From Thermoplasmatota archaeon (GTDB taxonomy: Archaea > Thermoplasmatota > Penumbrarchaeia > Penumbrarchaeales > Penumbrarchaeaceae), in assembly GCA_025457865.1 (NCBI GenBank), contig JALOTP010000011.1, positions 1 to 45,217 on the forward strand: a DNA stretch of 45,217 nucleotides, given 5' to 3'. The translations under genes were made by a program, and so were the position numbers. Every line of letters begins with the position of its first letter. Within the stretch, counting starts at the first letter, position 1. The notes under the pieces are model-generated. The model saw only the letters and a list, made by a program, of their open reading frames with translations. It was not told the DNA's origin and did no database searches. Below, in pieces: positions 8,977 through 16,128 of this stretch.

Positions 8977-10223
8977 CCCTTTGATGATGCCTTGATCTCC
9001 ACCTCTGGTGAGAGCTCTATGACGCTGTGCCCCCTCACCAGCTCTTCGGGAAGGCCTTCCTCCTCGGTCTCCATCTCCGGGAAGAGCATTCTGAGCCTGC
9101 TAACGGAGTATGGGCCTGCGCGGATGAGCTTGGGCGGATTCACAGAGAGGTCGATCACAGTATGTCCTATGCGGTATAGCGTAGGGCCCCCGTCAACGGC
9201 TAGGGTCACGGTATCACCGAGCTGCTTGAGGGCACCTGAGAGGGTGGAGGGGGGCGGTGACCCGTGGATATTGGCGCTGGTCCCGCATATCTCGATCCTC
9301 TCCATCACCAACTTCATGAACAGGTTCTCGCCGTCCGCAAGAGAGACGGTCTTCAACCCCGATGTCACATAGTCTGGTACCTTATCGGCCCTCTTGGAAA
9401 GTATGATGGAGATCGGCCCCACCAGCTCGGTCTCGAGCAACTTCTGGATCCTCTCCGGGATGTCGGCATAGATCTTGAACCTCTCCCTGGGGACGACCAT
9501 GGTCAGGGGCATATCCTCCTTCCGCCTTTTCATCTCGTAGACCTTCTTGACAGCATCTGGCCTTTTGATGGATGCGAAGAGACCGTAAGTGGTATCGAAG
9601 GGCCCGCAAAGGACCTCTCCCCTCTCTAGGCGCTCAACGACTATGTCCACGTACTTCTCGTAGGCTGGATAGATCTTCGTCGGTCCCACCTCCTGGACCT
9701 CTGTCCTCTCCTCGAGGGGTCTTGACCTCGACGATATGCCACCCTTCTTCCGGACCATGTTGAACAGACCCCCGTTGTTTATGAGATCGAGCATGAAATG
9801 AGGCAGGTCCCTTAGGGGGACCTCCATATCCTTGGTGATGTTCTTGAAGGTGGAGGTTGTGAGCTCGACCTCGTCCCCGTCATCGCAGGTGTGAGGTATG
9901 TCCTGATGCTCGAAGACCGGGACCCCTATGTTGAAGAGGTTGCGCTTGATTATTGGGGCAACGCTGACAGCTATGACCCCCCTGATGCCAAGGTACTTCA
10001 GGGCCAGCGCTGCATGCTCCCGTGATGAGCCCCTACCGAAGTCCTTGCCGGCGATGACCACATCCCCTTCCTTTACCTTGCCGGCCATGCCAGGCTTTAC
10101 CGTTTCCAGGCAGTGCTTTGAGTATTCCGAAGGGGGTTGATGGAGATAGATAGTGGGTGCGAGCGCGTCGGTGTCCACCTCATCTGGAAGGACCCATGCT
10201 CTGCCTCTGGCAAGGAGCTTCAT
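8970..10223 (-). CDS. LeuD-type hydro-lyase small subunit fused to a YrdC/Sua5 domain
   Basis: 417 residues. Residues 1-165 are an isopropylmalate/homoaconitate dehydratase small subunit: DTDALAPTIYL near the start, GRGSSREHAALAL at 64-76, and GGLFNMV near 151. Residues about 185-385 are a YrdC/Sua5 (TsaC) domain: GPFDTTYGL at 207-215 (usually PTDTVYGL), MKRRKEDMPL at 231-240 (the basic KRP-like motif) and GTSANIHGS at 314-322 (the SxN motif). TsaC/Sua5 makes threonylcarbamoyl-AMP for t6A37 of tRNA, a function unrelated to leucine synthesis. The frame is continuous and I see no ATG between the domains. A start further upstream at 10409 would only read through leuC. The ATG overlaps the leuC stop as ATGA, so the two are translationally coupled. 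Both family assignments are strong; whether the product stays fused or is started internally is unknown. Confidence 0.85.
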   Translation of the reverse strand: MKLLARGRAWVLPDEVDTDALAPTIYLHQPPSEYSKHCLETVKPGMAGKVKEGDVVIAGKDFGRGSSREHAALALKYLGIRGVIAVSVAPIIKRNLFNIGVPVFEHQDIPHTCDDGDEVELTTSTFKNITKDMEVPLRDLPHFMLDLINNGGLFNMVRKKGGISSRSRPLEERTEVQEVGPTKIYPAYEKYVDIVVERLERGEVLCGPFDTTYGLFASIKRPDAVKKVYEMKRRKEDMPLTMVVPRERFKIYADIPERIQKLLETELVGPISIILSKRADKVPDYVTSGLKTVSLADGENLFMKLVMERIEICGTSANIHGSPPPSTLSGALKQLGDTVTLAVDGGPTLYRIGHTVIDLSVNPPKLIRAGPYSVSRLRMLFPEMETEEEGLPEELVRGHSVIELSPEVEIKASSKGH

Positions 10224-11452
10224 GAGGCCAACTCCTGAGGATGGACTATCATTCCCTTCACCGCCGAAGCGGCGGCGACCGCAGCCCCGGACAGATAGAC
10301 CTTGCTGAATGGGTCGCCCATGCGCCCCTTGAAGTTCCTGTTCGAGGTGGAGAGCGCCACCTCCGCTTCGGGTAGGACGCCAAGGAACCCTCCGGAGCAG
10401 GGTCCGCACGTAGGCATGGATACGACCCCTCCGGCGTCCAGGATGGTCTTGATGTACCCTGCCTTGGATGCCTTGGAGTATATCGCCCTCGAGCCAGGTA
10501 TCACAAGGAGCCTGACATCAGGATGGACCTTCCTTTCTGCAAGGACCGAAGCAGCTACCCTGAGGTCCTCCAGCCTACCGTTCGTGCATGAGCCTATGAA
10601 GACCTGGTCAACGAGCACTCCAGAGAGACTATCGACATCTACGACATCGTCAGGGGACCCGGGAAGGGCCACTTGGGGGCCCATCTCCTCAATGTCAACC
10701 TCCTCCGAGTCCCATACCCAATCGGGGGAGAGCGGGCCATACTCCTTGACATCATTGGTCATCAGGGCCGACACACATGATGCCTCAGAGGCCATGTTGG
10801 TAACGGTCATCCTGCTGTCATCGTGCATCCATTTCAATATGGGCCCGTCAAGCTCCAAAAGCTTACCCTTCGCCCCGCCCGGGCCGATCCAGGAGAGCAT
10901 CCTTAGCGCCAGGTCCTTCCCTTCGCACCAGACGTCGGGCGTACCCTTGAACACGATCCCGAAAGGCTCGGGTACCTCCAGCCACAGTTCGTTGGATGCC
11001 ATTACGGAAGCAAGGTCAGAGGACCCTATTGCTATCCCCAGTATCCCAAGGGCACCTCCTGTGGTTATGTGGGAGTCCGCTGCAACGACAAGATCGCCCT
11101 TCTTCGATCTGCCGTCCTCGAATAGATGCACATGGCAGATGCCCTCGCCCCATTCAACGATCTCCTTCAATCCATAACGCGAGCCGAACTCCCTTATGGA
11201 CCTGCACACCTCGGCAGACGCCAGGTCCTTTGGGGGGGTGAAATGGTCAAGGTAAAGGACGGTCCTATCGGCTCCCCTGAGATAAGGAAGCCCCGCTCTG
11301 TTTATCATGTCCAGGGCGGGTGGGGCCGTGACATCATGGGCCATGATCAGGTCGGGCGATACCACCGTAAAGGCCCCTACCTTGGCATCACCCTCGACAA
11401 GGTGGCTGCCTATGATCCTGAGCCCCAGTGAGCCGCCCGTATCAGTTTCCAT
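10220..11452 (-). CDS. leuC: 3-isopropylmalate/homoaconitate dehydratase large subunit
   Basis: 410 residues, the usual archaeal LeuC/HacA length. It belongs to the aconitase superfamily and isomerises 2-isopropylmalate (or homocitrate) with the LeuD-type subunit. Visible motifs: YLDHFTPP, AADSHITTGGALG (commonly GADSHT), and the three [4Fe-4S] ligand cysteines in FIGSCTNGR and PTCGPCSGG. NRNFKGRMG near the C-terminus is the conserved substrate-binding arginine segment. It overlaps the upstream synthase gene by 11 bases and the downstream leuD fusion by 4, so the three form one operon. Sequence by eye cannot tell leucine (isopropylmalate) from lysine or 2-oxosuberate (homocitrate) use; the symbol is used in the family sense. 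No leuB-like dehydrogenase gene is present in the window. Confidence 0.88.
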   Translation of the reverse strand: METDTGGSLGLRIIGSHLVEGDAKVGAFTVVSPDLIMAHDVTAPPALDMINRAGLPYLRGADRTVLYLDHFTPPKDLASAEVCRSIREFGSRYGLKEIVEWGEGICHVHLFEDGRSKKGDLVVAADSHITTGGALGILGIAIGSSDLASVMASNELWLEVPEPFGIVFKGTPDVWCEGKDLALRMLSWIGPGGAKGKLLELDGPILKWMHDDSRMTVTNMASEASCVSALMTNDVKEYGPLSPDWVWDSEEVDIEEMGPQVALPGSPDDVVDVDSLSGVLVDQVFIGSCTNGRLEDLRVAASVLAERKVHPDVRLLVIPGSRAIYSKASKAGYIKTILDAGGVVSMPTCGPCSGGFLGVLPEAEVALSTSNRNFKGRMGDPFSKVYLSGAAVAAASAVKGMIVHPQELAS

Positions 11453-12629
11453 GGGGGCCCTCCCTGGCCTTCAGGTCGAAACCCTTGTCCTGTGCGAACT
11501 TGACCAGCGCCCCAGGGTCATCAATGGGCCCGGATAGGAGGCTGCTCTCCTTCACAAGGTCGGTGAGCCTCATCAGCTCATCGTCCGGCAGGGTGCAACC
11601 CTTCTTTTCAAGGAAGTGTCTCACAGCGGCCTTCCCCGTATGCTTCCCTAGGACATACTGCTCCCCTTTGATCCCTATGGTGCTCGGATTGAGGAGCTCA
11701 TAGGTCATCGGATTGCTCAGCATCCCGTGCACATGGATGCCCGATTCATGCTTGAAAGCGTTCTGACCTATGAGCGGTTGGCATAGGGGTTGTAAGAGCC
11801 CCATCTCTTTGATGACGGTATCGCAGAGCTCTCCCAACTTGGATGGGTCAACGGATAGGTCTATGTCGAAATGGTCCTTGTGGAAAAGGAGCGATACGAC
11901 CACCTGCTCGTAGGAGGCATTGCCGGACCTCTCGCCGATACCTGTGACAGTGACATCGATATGCCGGGCACCTGACCTTATGGCGGAGAGGCAGTTGGCC
12001 GTGGCCAGCCCCAGGTCGTTATGGCAATGGACGCCGACCGGGACCCTGTCCCCGATGCTCCTCCTGACCTCCTGTACCAGCAGTGAGACCTGCTCCGGCA
12101 AGGCGCAGCCCAGGGTATCGGCCAGATTGACCTCATGTGCCCCGGCCCTTACAGCCTCCCTCATCAGGTCGCAAAGGAACTCTATCTCGGACCTGGTCGC
12201 ATCCTCGGCGGTGAACTGTACGACATCGAACTTGCCCTGTGCGTACCTCACTCCCTCCACGACGCGCTCCATTACCTTCTGGGGGGGCATATTGAGCTTG
12301 TACCTCATGTGGAGGGGAGAGGTCGCTATCCATAGGTGGACCCGTGACCTGCTGGCCCTTGAGACCGTCTCGGAGGCGGCGTCTATGTCTGCCTTCATAG
12401 GCCGGCAGAGCACGGCCACCTCGGAGGCCTCAACCTCCCTGGATATCATCTTGATGGATTCCCTCTCGGCCTGGCTGTTCGCCGGGAATCCTGCCTCTAT
12501 AACGTCGGTCCCAGCCCTTTCCAATGCCTTAGCTATCCTGAGCTTCTTCTCAGGCGACAGCTGGATGCCCGGGGCCTGTTCCCCGTCCCTGAGGGTCGTA
12601 TCGAAGATGATAAGCTTCCTTCTCGAAAT
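11442..12629 (-). CDS. 2-isopropylmalate/homocitrate/citramalate synthase family
   Basis: A DRE-TIM metallolyase that condenses acetyl-CoA with a 2-oxo acid. The catalytic FDTTLRDGEQ motif, the metal-binding HCHNDLGLA, and GIGERSGNASYEQ are all present, as is the later HESGIHVHG. At about 395 residues it lacks the leucine-feedback domain of long LeuA proteins and resembles AksA/NifV/CimA-size enzymes, so the substrate is open. The start is a problem: the first ATG (12524) would remove FDTTLRDGEQ, which must be coding. Upstream of it there is no ATG, GTG or TTG before the in-frame stop at 12654-12656. An ATT at 12627-12629 just after a run of six G is my placeholder; CTG at 12651-12653 is another option, or an error in the G-run. 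First gene of a three-gene operon. Confidence 0.85.
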   Translation of the reverse strand: MSRRKLIIFDTTLRDGEQAPGIQLSPEKKLRIAKALERAGTDVIEAGFPANSQAERESIKMISREVEASEVAVLCRPMKADIDAASETVSRASRSRVHLWIATSPLHMRYKLNMPPQKVMERVVEGVRYAQGKFDVVQFTAEDATRSEIEFLCDLMREAVRAGAHEVNLADTLGCALPEQVSLLVQEVRRSIGDRVPVGVHCHNDLGLATANCLSAIRSGARHIDVTVTGIGERSGNASYEQVVVSLLFHKDHFDIDLSVDPSKLGELCDTVIKEMGLLQPLCQPLIGQNAFKHESGIHVHGMLSNPMTYELLNPSTIGIKGEQYVLGKHTGKAAVRHFLEKKGCTLPDDELMRLTDLVKESSLLSGPIDDPGALVKFAQDKGFDLKAREGPHGN

Positions 12630-12688
12630 CTTCCCCCCTATTGGTCCTTGCAGTTACACTGGCCAGGACGTAAAACCCTCTTGGGTCG

Positions 12689-12696
12689 TATTAAAG
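12689..12696. promoter_or_regulatory. Shared TATA element between leuA-like gene and the small ORF/12816 gene
   Basis: TATTAAAG reads as a TATA box on both strands (CTTTAATA on the minus). On the plus strand its centre is 26 nt before the GTG at 12718. On the minus strand it would start a transcript near 12666, about 37 nt before the proposed ATT start. Confidence 0.4.
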
Positions 12697-12717
12697 CGCT
12701 GGGACAGGTCGGTGAAA

Positions 12718-12822
12718 GTGAAAGTATTTGACGACCCCGACGAAGGGCTTATCTACGGAACGGTCATAACGGGGTCAGGGCCCGTCTCTGGCGGTGGTCT
12801 AGGACAAGGAGACCTATGTTGA
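12718..12822 (+). CDS. Possible 34-residue leaderless small protein (GTG start)
   Basis: A short frame starting at GTG 12718 reads MKVFDDPDEGLIYG and ends GGGLGQGDLC. It is acidic at the start and glycine-rich at the end. The TATA-like element at 12689-12696 is spaced for transcription to start on this GTG. Its stop overlaps the ATG of the next gene (ATGTTGA), which suggests coupling. It could instead be simply the leader of the next gene. No family recognised. Confidence 0.35.
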   Translation: MKVFDDPDEGLIYGTVITGSGPVSGGGLGQGDLC

Positions 12823-13514
12823 AGGAATACCCACTGGAAGAGACGCTGCTGGATGGATATGAATACCCGATAGCGCTTGTTATTGAGGTCACCAAACAGG
12901 GAATAGTGCTTTCCAAGCTCAGGTACCTGAAAGCAGTGAGCGATGTGATCAACGAAACGGTAAGGTGCCCTTCCATCACTATGTACATGCACGTCGGGCA
13001 GTTCCTTGACCCTCACCTCAAAGACCTTGATATCGGCCCCATGGGCGTTGATATGTTCTACAGGTTCCCCGTTGACAAGGGCTTGCTCAACGAAACGGTC
13101 GAGGCCATAAAAAGGGGCAGGGCGTTCCTGAACCACAACAATCCCCAGACCCGTGTCATGGCCGGCCTTCTCATGGAGAAGATCATCAAGAAGGAGAGGA
13201 TAAACTATAAACGACTGACCGCCCAGGAGCAGGGTCTGATACTCGAGCCTTACATGAACTACCTTTTTACCCATGCTGGGGATGGTAAAAGGACGGTCCT
13301 CCAGAACATAGAGCTCGTGGAGAGGGAAGGTGTCCTTAAATGCCAGGTCGACCAGGACATAGTAAGGTACCGGCCGGCAAATGGCCCCACCATGGAGCTC
13401 GACATCCTTGTTGTGACCGACCAGAGATATCTGACATCCATATTCAAAGCACTTGAGAGGTACGGATTCGTCCATGAAGGCCGATCGAGACTGGGCATGG
13501 TCTGGGACCGGTGA
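12816..13514 (+). CDS. Conserved-looking soluble protein of unknown function
   Basis: 232 residues; no signal peptide, membrane helix or recognised motif. It starts MLKEYPLEETLLDGYEYP with a good Shine-Dalgarno (AAGGAG, 4-5 nt before ATG). The middle is helical (ETVEAIKRGRAFLNHNNPQ and MAGLLMEKIIKKERINYKRL), and the C-terminal part (VTDQRYLTSIFKALERYGF) looks like an alpha/beta fold. Codon use is like its neighbours, so it is very likely a real gene. It is convergent with the membrane regulator gene, with seven bases between stops. I cannot assign a role. Confidence 0.7.
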   Translation: MLKEYPLEETLLDGYEYPIALVIEVTKQGIVLSKLRYLKAVSDVINETVRCPSITMYMHVGQFLDPHLKDLDIGPMGVDMFYRFPVDKGLLNETVEAIKRGRAFLNHNNPQTRVMAGLLMEKIIKKERINYKRLTAQEQGLILEPYMNYLFTHAGDGKRTVLQNIELVEREGVLKCQVDQDIVRYRPANGPTMELDILVVTDQRYLTSIFKALERYGFVHEGRSRLGMVWDR

Positions 13515-13521
13515 GGTCCGT

Positions 13522-15972
13522 TCAGGAGTTCGTGTCCTTCACCGGGAAGAGGCTCGTTGACTTACCTACCCTTTTGCTCTCAATGACCTTCTTCTCCTCC
13601 AGGACCTTGACATTGTAGTTCACCGTTGAATTGGAGAGGGACAGCTCACCGGATATGTCCTTTTGGGACAAGCCCGGTCTCTTCTCGATACAGTCGAGGA
13701 TGGACCTCTGTATGGCGGACAACCTGGCCGTATTATCGATCATGTGGTACCCGGCAGGATAGAACCTCCTGTAGAGGCCGTCCTTCTCTGACCGTATCAG
13801 GTCCTCCTTCTCAAGGGTACAAAGGTGGTGGGCCAGTGTCCCGTTCGTGAGATTGAGCTTGACGAGTATGGACCTGAAATGCTCGCCTGGGTTGTTCTGT
13901 ACATAGACGTAGATCCTCTTCCTCAGCTTGTTGGAGAGCAGTGTCTCCGGTCGGAGCTTGCTGTAGAGGGGATAGAGAGTGAAGAAGAACGGATATCGGA
14001 ATAGGTCGGTGTTCACAAGGAAGATGAGGAGACCAGCGAGCGTTCCGAATCCCAATACGGCAGCCAGCGCAGCTCCTGCTGGTACATATCCTCCTGGGGT
14101 CCCATCATTGGTCGGGTCGGCCCCACGCTTCGATGGGAGGACGTAGATGGGTCTGGAAATCTCATTGTCCGAGGGGTCCGAGTCCTGTGCTCCGGATGCA
14201 AGGGCCGCTTCGACCCTTATGGACTGGGCCGAGGGTCTCGCCCTCCATGTGAAGGTGATGGTCCTGACCTCTCCCGCAGTGAGGGATGTGGAGTTCCTGC
14301 CTATCTCGAGCCTGGAGAGGGAGAATGTCACCTCATGGACCATGATCTCCACCATTGGTATGTCCACCTGACCCGAGTTCCTGATCGTAATATTGAACCG
14401 GACCTCCTCACCTTCGGTGACCTGGCCGTCCGGTATTTCCAGGTCGATGACCGTTATGTCAAGAGCATCGATGAATACCACCCTATATGATGTCCTTGCA
14501 GCTTCAAGGAGGACCCCCATCCGGGTGTCCACATAGTGGCAGATGATCTGGATATCGAAAGCGGACCTTACGGCACCTTCGGAGGGGAGGTAAATTACCT
14601 TGAGGGTCCTTATAGAACCGGGTCCGAGGCGGAACGGCCCATCGGGGACCGTCTTTGCGGTAAGACCCTCCGGGACATCATGGACCGAGACGACCAGGTC
14701 TTGCGAGACGGTCCCTGAATTGACCACATCGAAGGTGACTTCCACATCTTCCAGGTGGAGGAACGGACCCCCGCGGACGTTCTCGAAGGCTATGTTCGCT
14801 ATAGGATAGACCACCAATCGTATGTCGACGGGCTTGACAATAGCTTGCTGGGAGCTTGCTCCGACCCTTAAAATGTGCTCACCAAGGGCCGAGGAGGGTG
14901 CCTTGATGAAGACCCTGAACTCCTCCGTCTCACCGTTCTCAAGGAGCCCGTCGCCCTCGTACCTTGTCTCCAGCGCCCAGTCGGACTGCTGGACACCATC
15001 GAGGATGACCGAAGCGGTGGGTGCATAGCTGCAACCTATGAACCCTGAATGAACGACCGTTACGGTCACTGAGGTCTCCTCAAGGGCAGAGAGCTCTATC
15101 AGTGAGGTCCCCGGGACGAGCCCTATCGATGCTCCATGGACGACCAGCAAGCGAATGCTAACTGAAGAGAACGTCCTTCCTGTAGAATGAAGGGAGGCAA
15201 GTTCGGAGGTGCATCTGAGCTCGAGCTCCAGGACCTCTCCGGGGACCACATTCCCCGGTACGGCGACCTCCAATCTCGTCATGTAGATATTCTCGAACTC
15301 CGGAGGCGAGAGGTCTATCGTCAGAAGCTCCGACCCCTCCCTGAACTGGATATCCCAATCCGTCCTATGCTCTCCTATGGTCAGTGTGTACGCGTCAGCG
15401 ATGTTGCCTATGTTCCTCACGAGCAGGTCCATGAAGGTCCTTTGACCGGGGTAGACCTGGAAGTCCCCCGACTTGGCATTGGCAGGGTAGATGAGGAACG
15501 TGTGGTCTACGTTGGAGACTATCTTCAATATCACCAGTATGAACGCCCTATCCCCTGTTGTGTTCCCAACAGCCTCTACCCTGAAGGTATACGTCCCGTC
15601 AGGGTCTATACCCTTATGGTTGGGCACATCGATCCTGAGCATGGCCTTCCCCGATCCCCCGGGGGGAAGGACGAGCGAACCTGTGAGGACGCAATGCCAA
15701 TCATCAGGCCTGTGAAGCCACAGGACCGCCGTCTGACCCACGGAGGCGTTGTTCCGAATATAGAGGTCCAGTGAAACGCTTGAACCCGGTCCAGCGGTCC
15801 TTATTGGGTAGCCGTCCTGTGTGACCACCTCACCAGGAGCGGCCTGGATGAGGATGGTGCCATCATTCCAACCCTCATCGGCGCTTGCCCTGTTCGCGCC
15901 CAGCGGGGCAAGCAAAAGGAGTACTGTAAGCAATGCAACTGCCCTTCCAAGGGCCATTCGGGCCATGGTCAT
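13522..15972 (-). CDS. Membrane-anchored winged-helix regulator with large extracytoplasmic region
   Basis: 816 residues. A signal/anchor helix (about 9-26, VALLTVLLLLAPLGA) leads to some 590 residues of beta-sandwich repeats outside the cell. They are CARDB/NEW3-like, with refrains such as VRNIGNIADAYTLTI, VNSGTVSQDLVVSV and IRNSGQVDIPMVEI. One membrane helix (about 630-653) follows. The cytoplasmic end carries two winged-helix domains: about 680-740 (FRSILVKLNLTNGTLAHHL) and about 748-812 (GLSQKDISGELSLSNSTVNYN). The layout is a one-component sensor that binds DNA at the membrane. A TATA box at 15995-16004 sits 26 nt before the ATG, so the mRNA looks leaderless. It is divergent from the AOR-type gene, and an inverted repeat lies between them; control of that pair or of itself is a reasonable inference. 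Confidence 0.87.
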   Translation of the reverse strand: MTMARMALGRAVALLTVLLLLAPLGANRASADEGWNDGTILIQAAPGEVVTQDGYPIRTAGPGSSVSLDLYIRNNASVGQTAVLWLHRPDDWHCVLTGSLVLPPGGSGKAMLRIDVPNHKGIDPDGTYTFRVEAVGNTTGDRAFILVILKIVSNVDHTFLIYPANAKSGDFQVYPGQRTFMDLLVRNIGNIADAYTLTIGEHRTDWDIQFREGSELLTIDLSPPEFENIYMTRLEVAVPGNVVPGEVLELELRCTSELASLHSTGRTFSSVSIRLLVVHGASIGLVPGTSLIELSALEETSVTVTVVHSGFIGCSYAPTASVILDGVQQSDWALETRYEGDGLLENGETEEFRVFIKAPSSALGEHILRVGASSQQAIVKPVDIRLVVYPIANIAFENVRGGPFLHLEDVEVTFDVVNSGTVSQDLVVSVHDVPEGLTAKTVPDGPFRLGPGSIRTLKVIYLPSEGAVRSAFDIQIICHYVDTRMGVLLEAARTSYRVVFIDALDITVIDLEIPDGQVTEGEEVRFNITIRNSGQVDIPMVEIMVHEVTFSLSRLEIGRNSTSLTAGEVRTITFTWRARPSAQSIRVEAALASGAQDSDPSDNEISRPIYVLPSKRGADPTNDGTPGGYVPAGAALAAVLGFGTLAGLLIFLVNTDLFRYPFFFTLYPLYSKLRPETLLSNKLRKRIYVYVQNNPGEHFRSILVKLNLTNGTLAHHLCTLEKEDLIRSEKDGLYRRFYPAGYHMIDNTARLSAIQRSILDCIEKRPGLSQKDISGELSLSNSTVNYNVKVLEEKKVIESKRVGKSTSLFPVKDTNS

Positions 15973-15994
15973 CCTAACTCATTGAGCGCGGTCC

Positions 15995-16004
15995 ATATTT
16001 AAAA
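15995..16004 (-). promoter_or_regulatory. TATA box of the membrane-regulator gene
   Basis: On the minus strand this reads TTTTAAATAT and is centred about 26 nt before the ATG at 15972, implying little or no 5' leader. Confidence 0.5.
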
Positions 16005-16043
16005 GATATAGTACACTTGTTGGAATGAGGGACGGAAAGGTCT

Positions 16044-16118
16044 GGTCCGTTATGAACCGATGAGCATTACGAAATATTGATAACGGACCGCTCTTTTAGC
16101 ATACCTGGCCTTAACGGA
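16044..16118. promoter_or_regulatory. Candidate operator: perfect 10-bp inverted repeat plus extra half-site
   Basis: GGTCCGTTAT (16044-16053) is exactly inverted as ATAACGGACC (16080-16089), with 26 nt between the arms. A third TAACGGA half-site lies at 16112-16118. The core half-sites are about 35 and 31 nt apart, close to three helical turns each, as expected for cooperative binding on one DNA face. The site sits between the membrane-regulator gene and the AOR-type gene, next to the weak TATA-like CTTTTAGCATA (16093-16103) of the latter. The repeat is directly visible; binding by the neighbouring regulator is inferred. Confidence 0.5.
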
Positions 16119-16128
16119 TGGTGAGATC

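Noticed and set aside
10224..10409. N-terminal extension of the LeuD-YrdC frame
   Set aside because: It reads the leuC 3' end in another frame; the residues are Arg/Gly-rich and do not match LeuD. The ATG at 10223 fits family alignment and the ATGA overlap.
10302..11177. 291-codon plus-strand frame antisense to leuC
   Set aside because: Ser/Pro-rich shadow of leuC; leuC has all its active-site motifs.
11920..12717. Long plus-strand frame antisense to the leuA-like gene
   Set aside because: It is a shadow of the high-GC minus-strand gene. Only its last 34 codons, beyond the gene, are kept as a small-ORF candidate.
12753..13475. 240-codon minus-strand frame
   Set aside because: It is antisense to the 12816 gene, which has a Shine-Dalgarno and better protein character.
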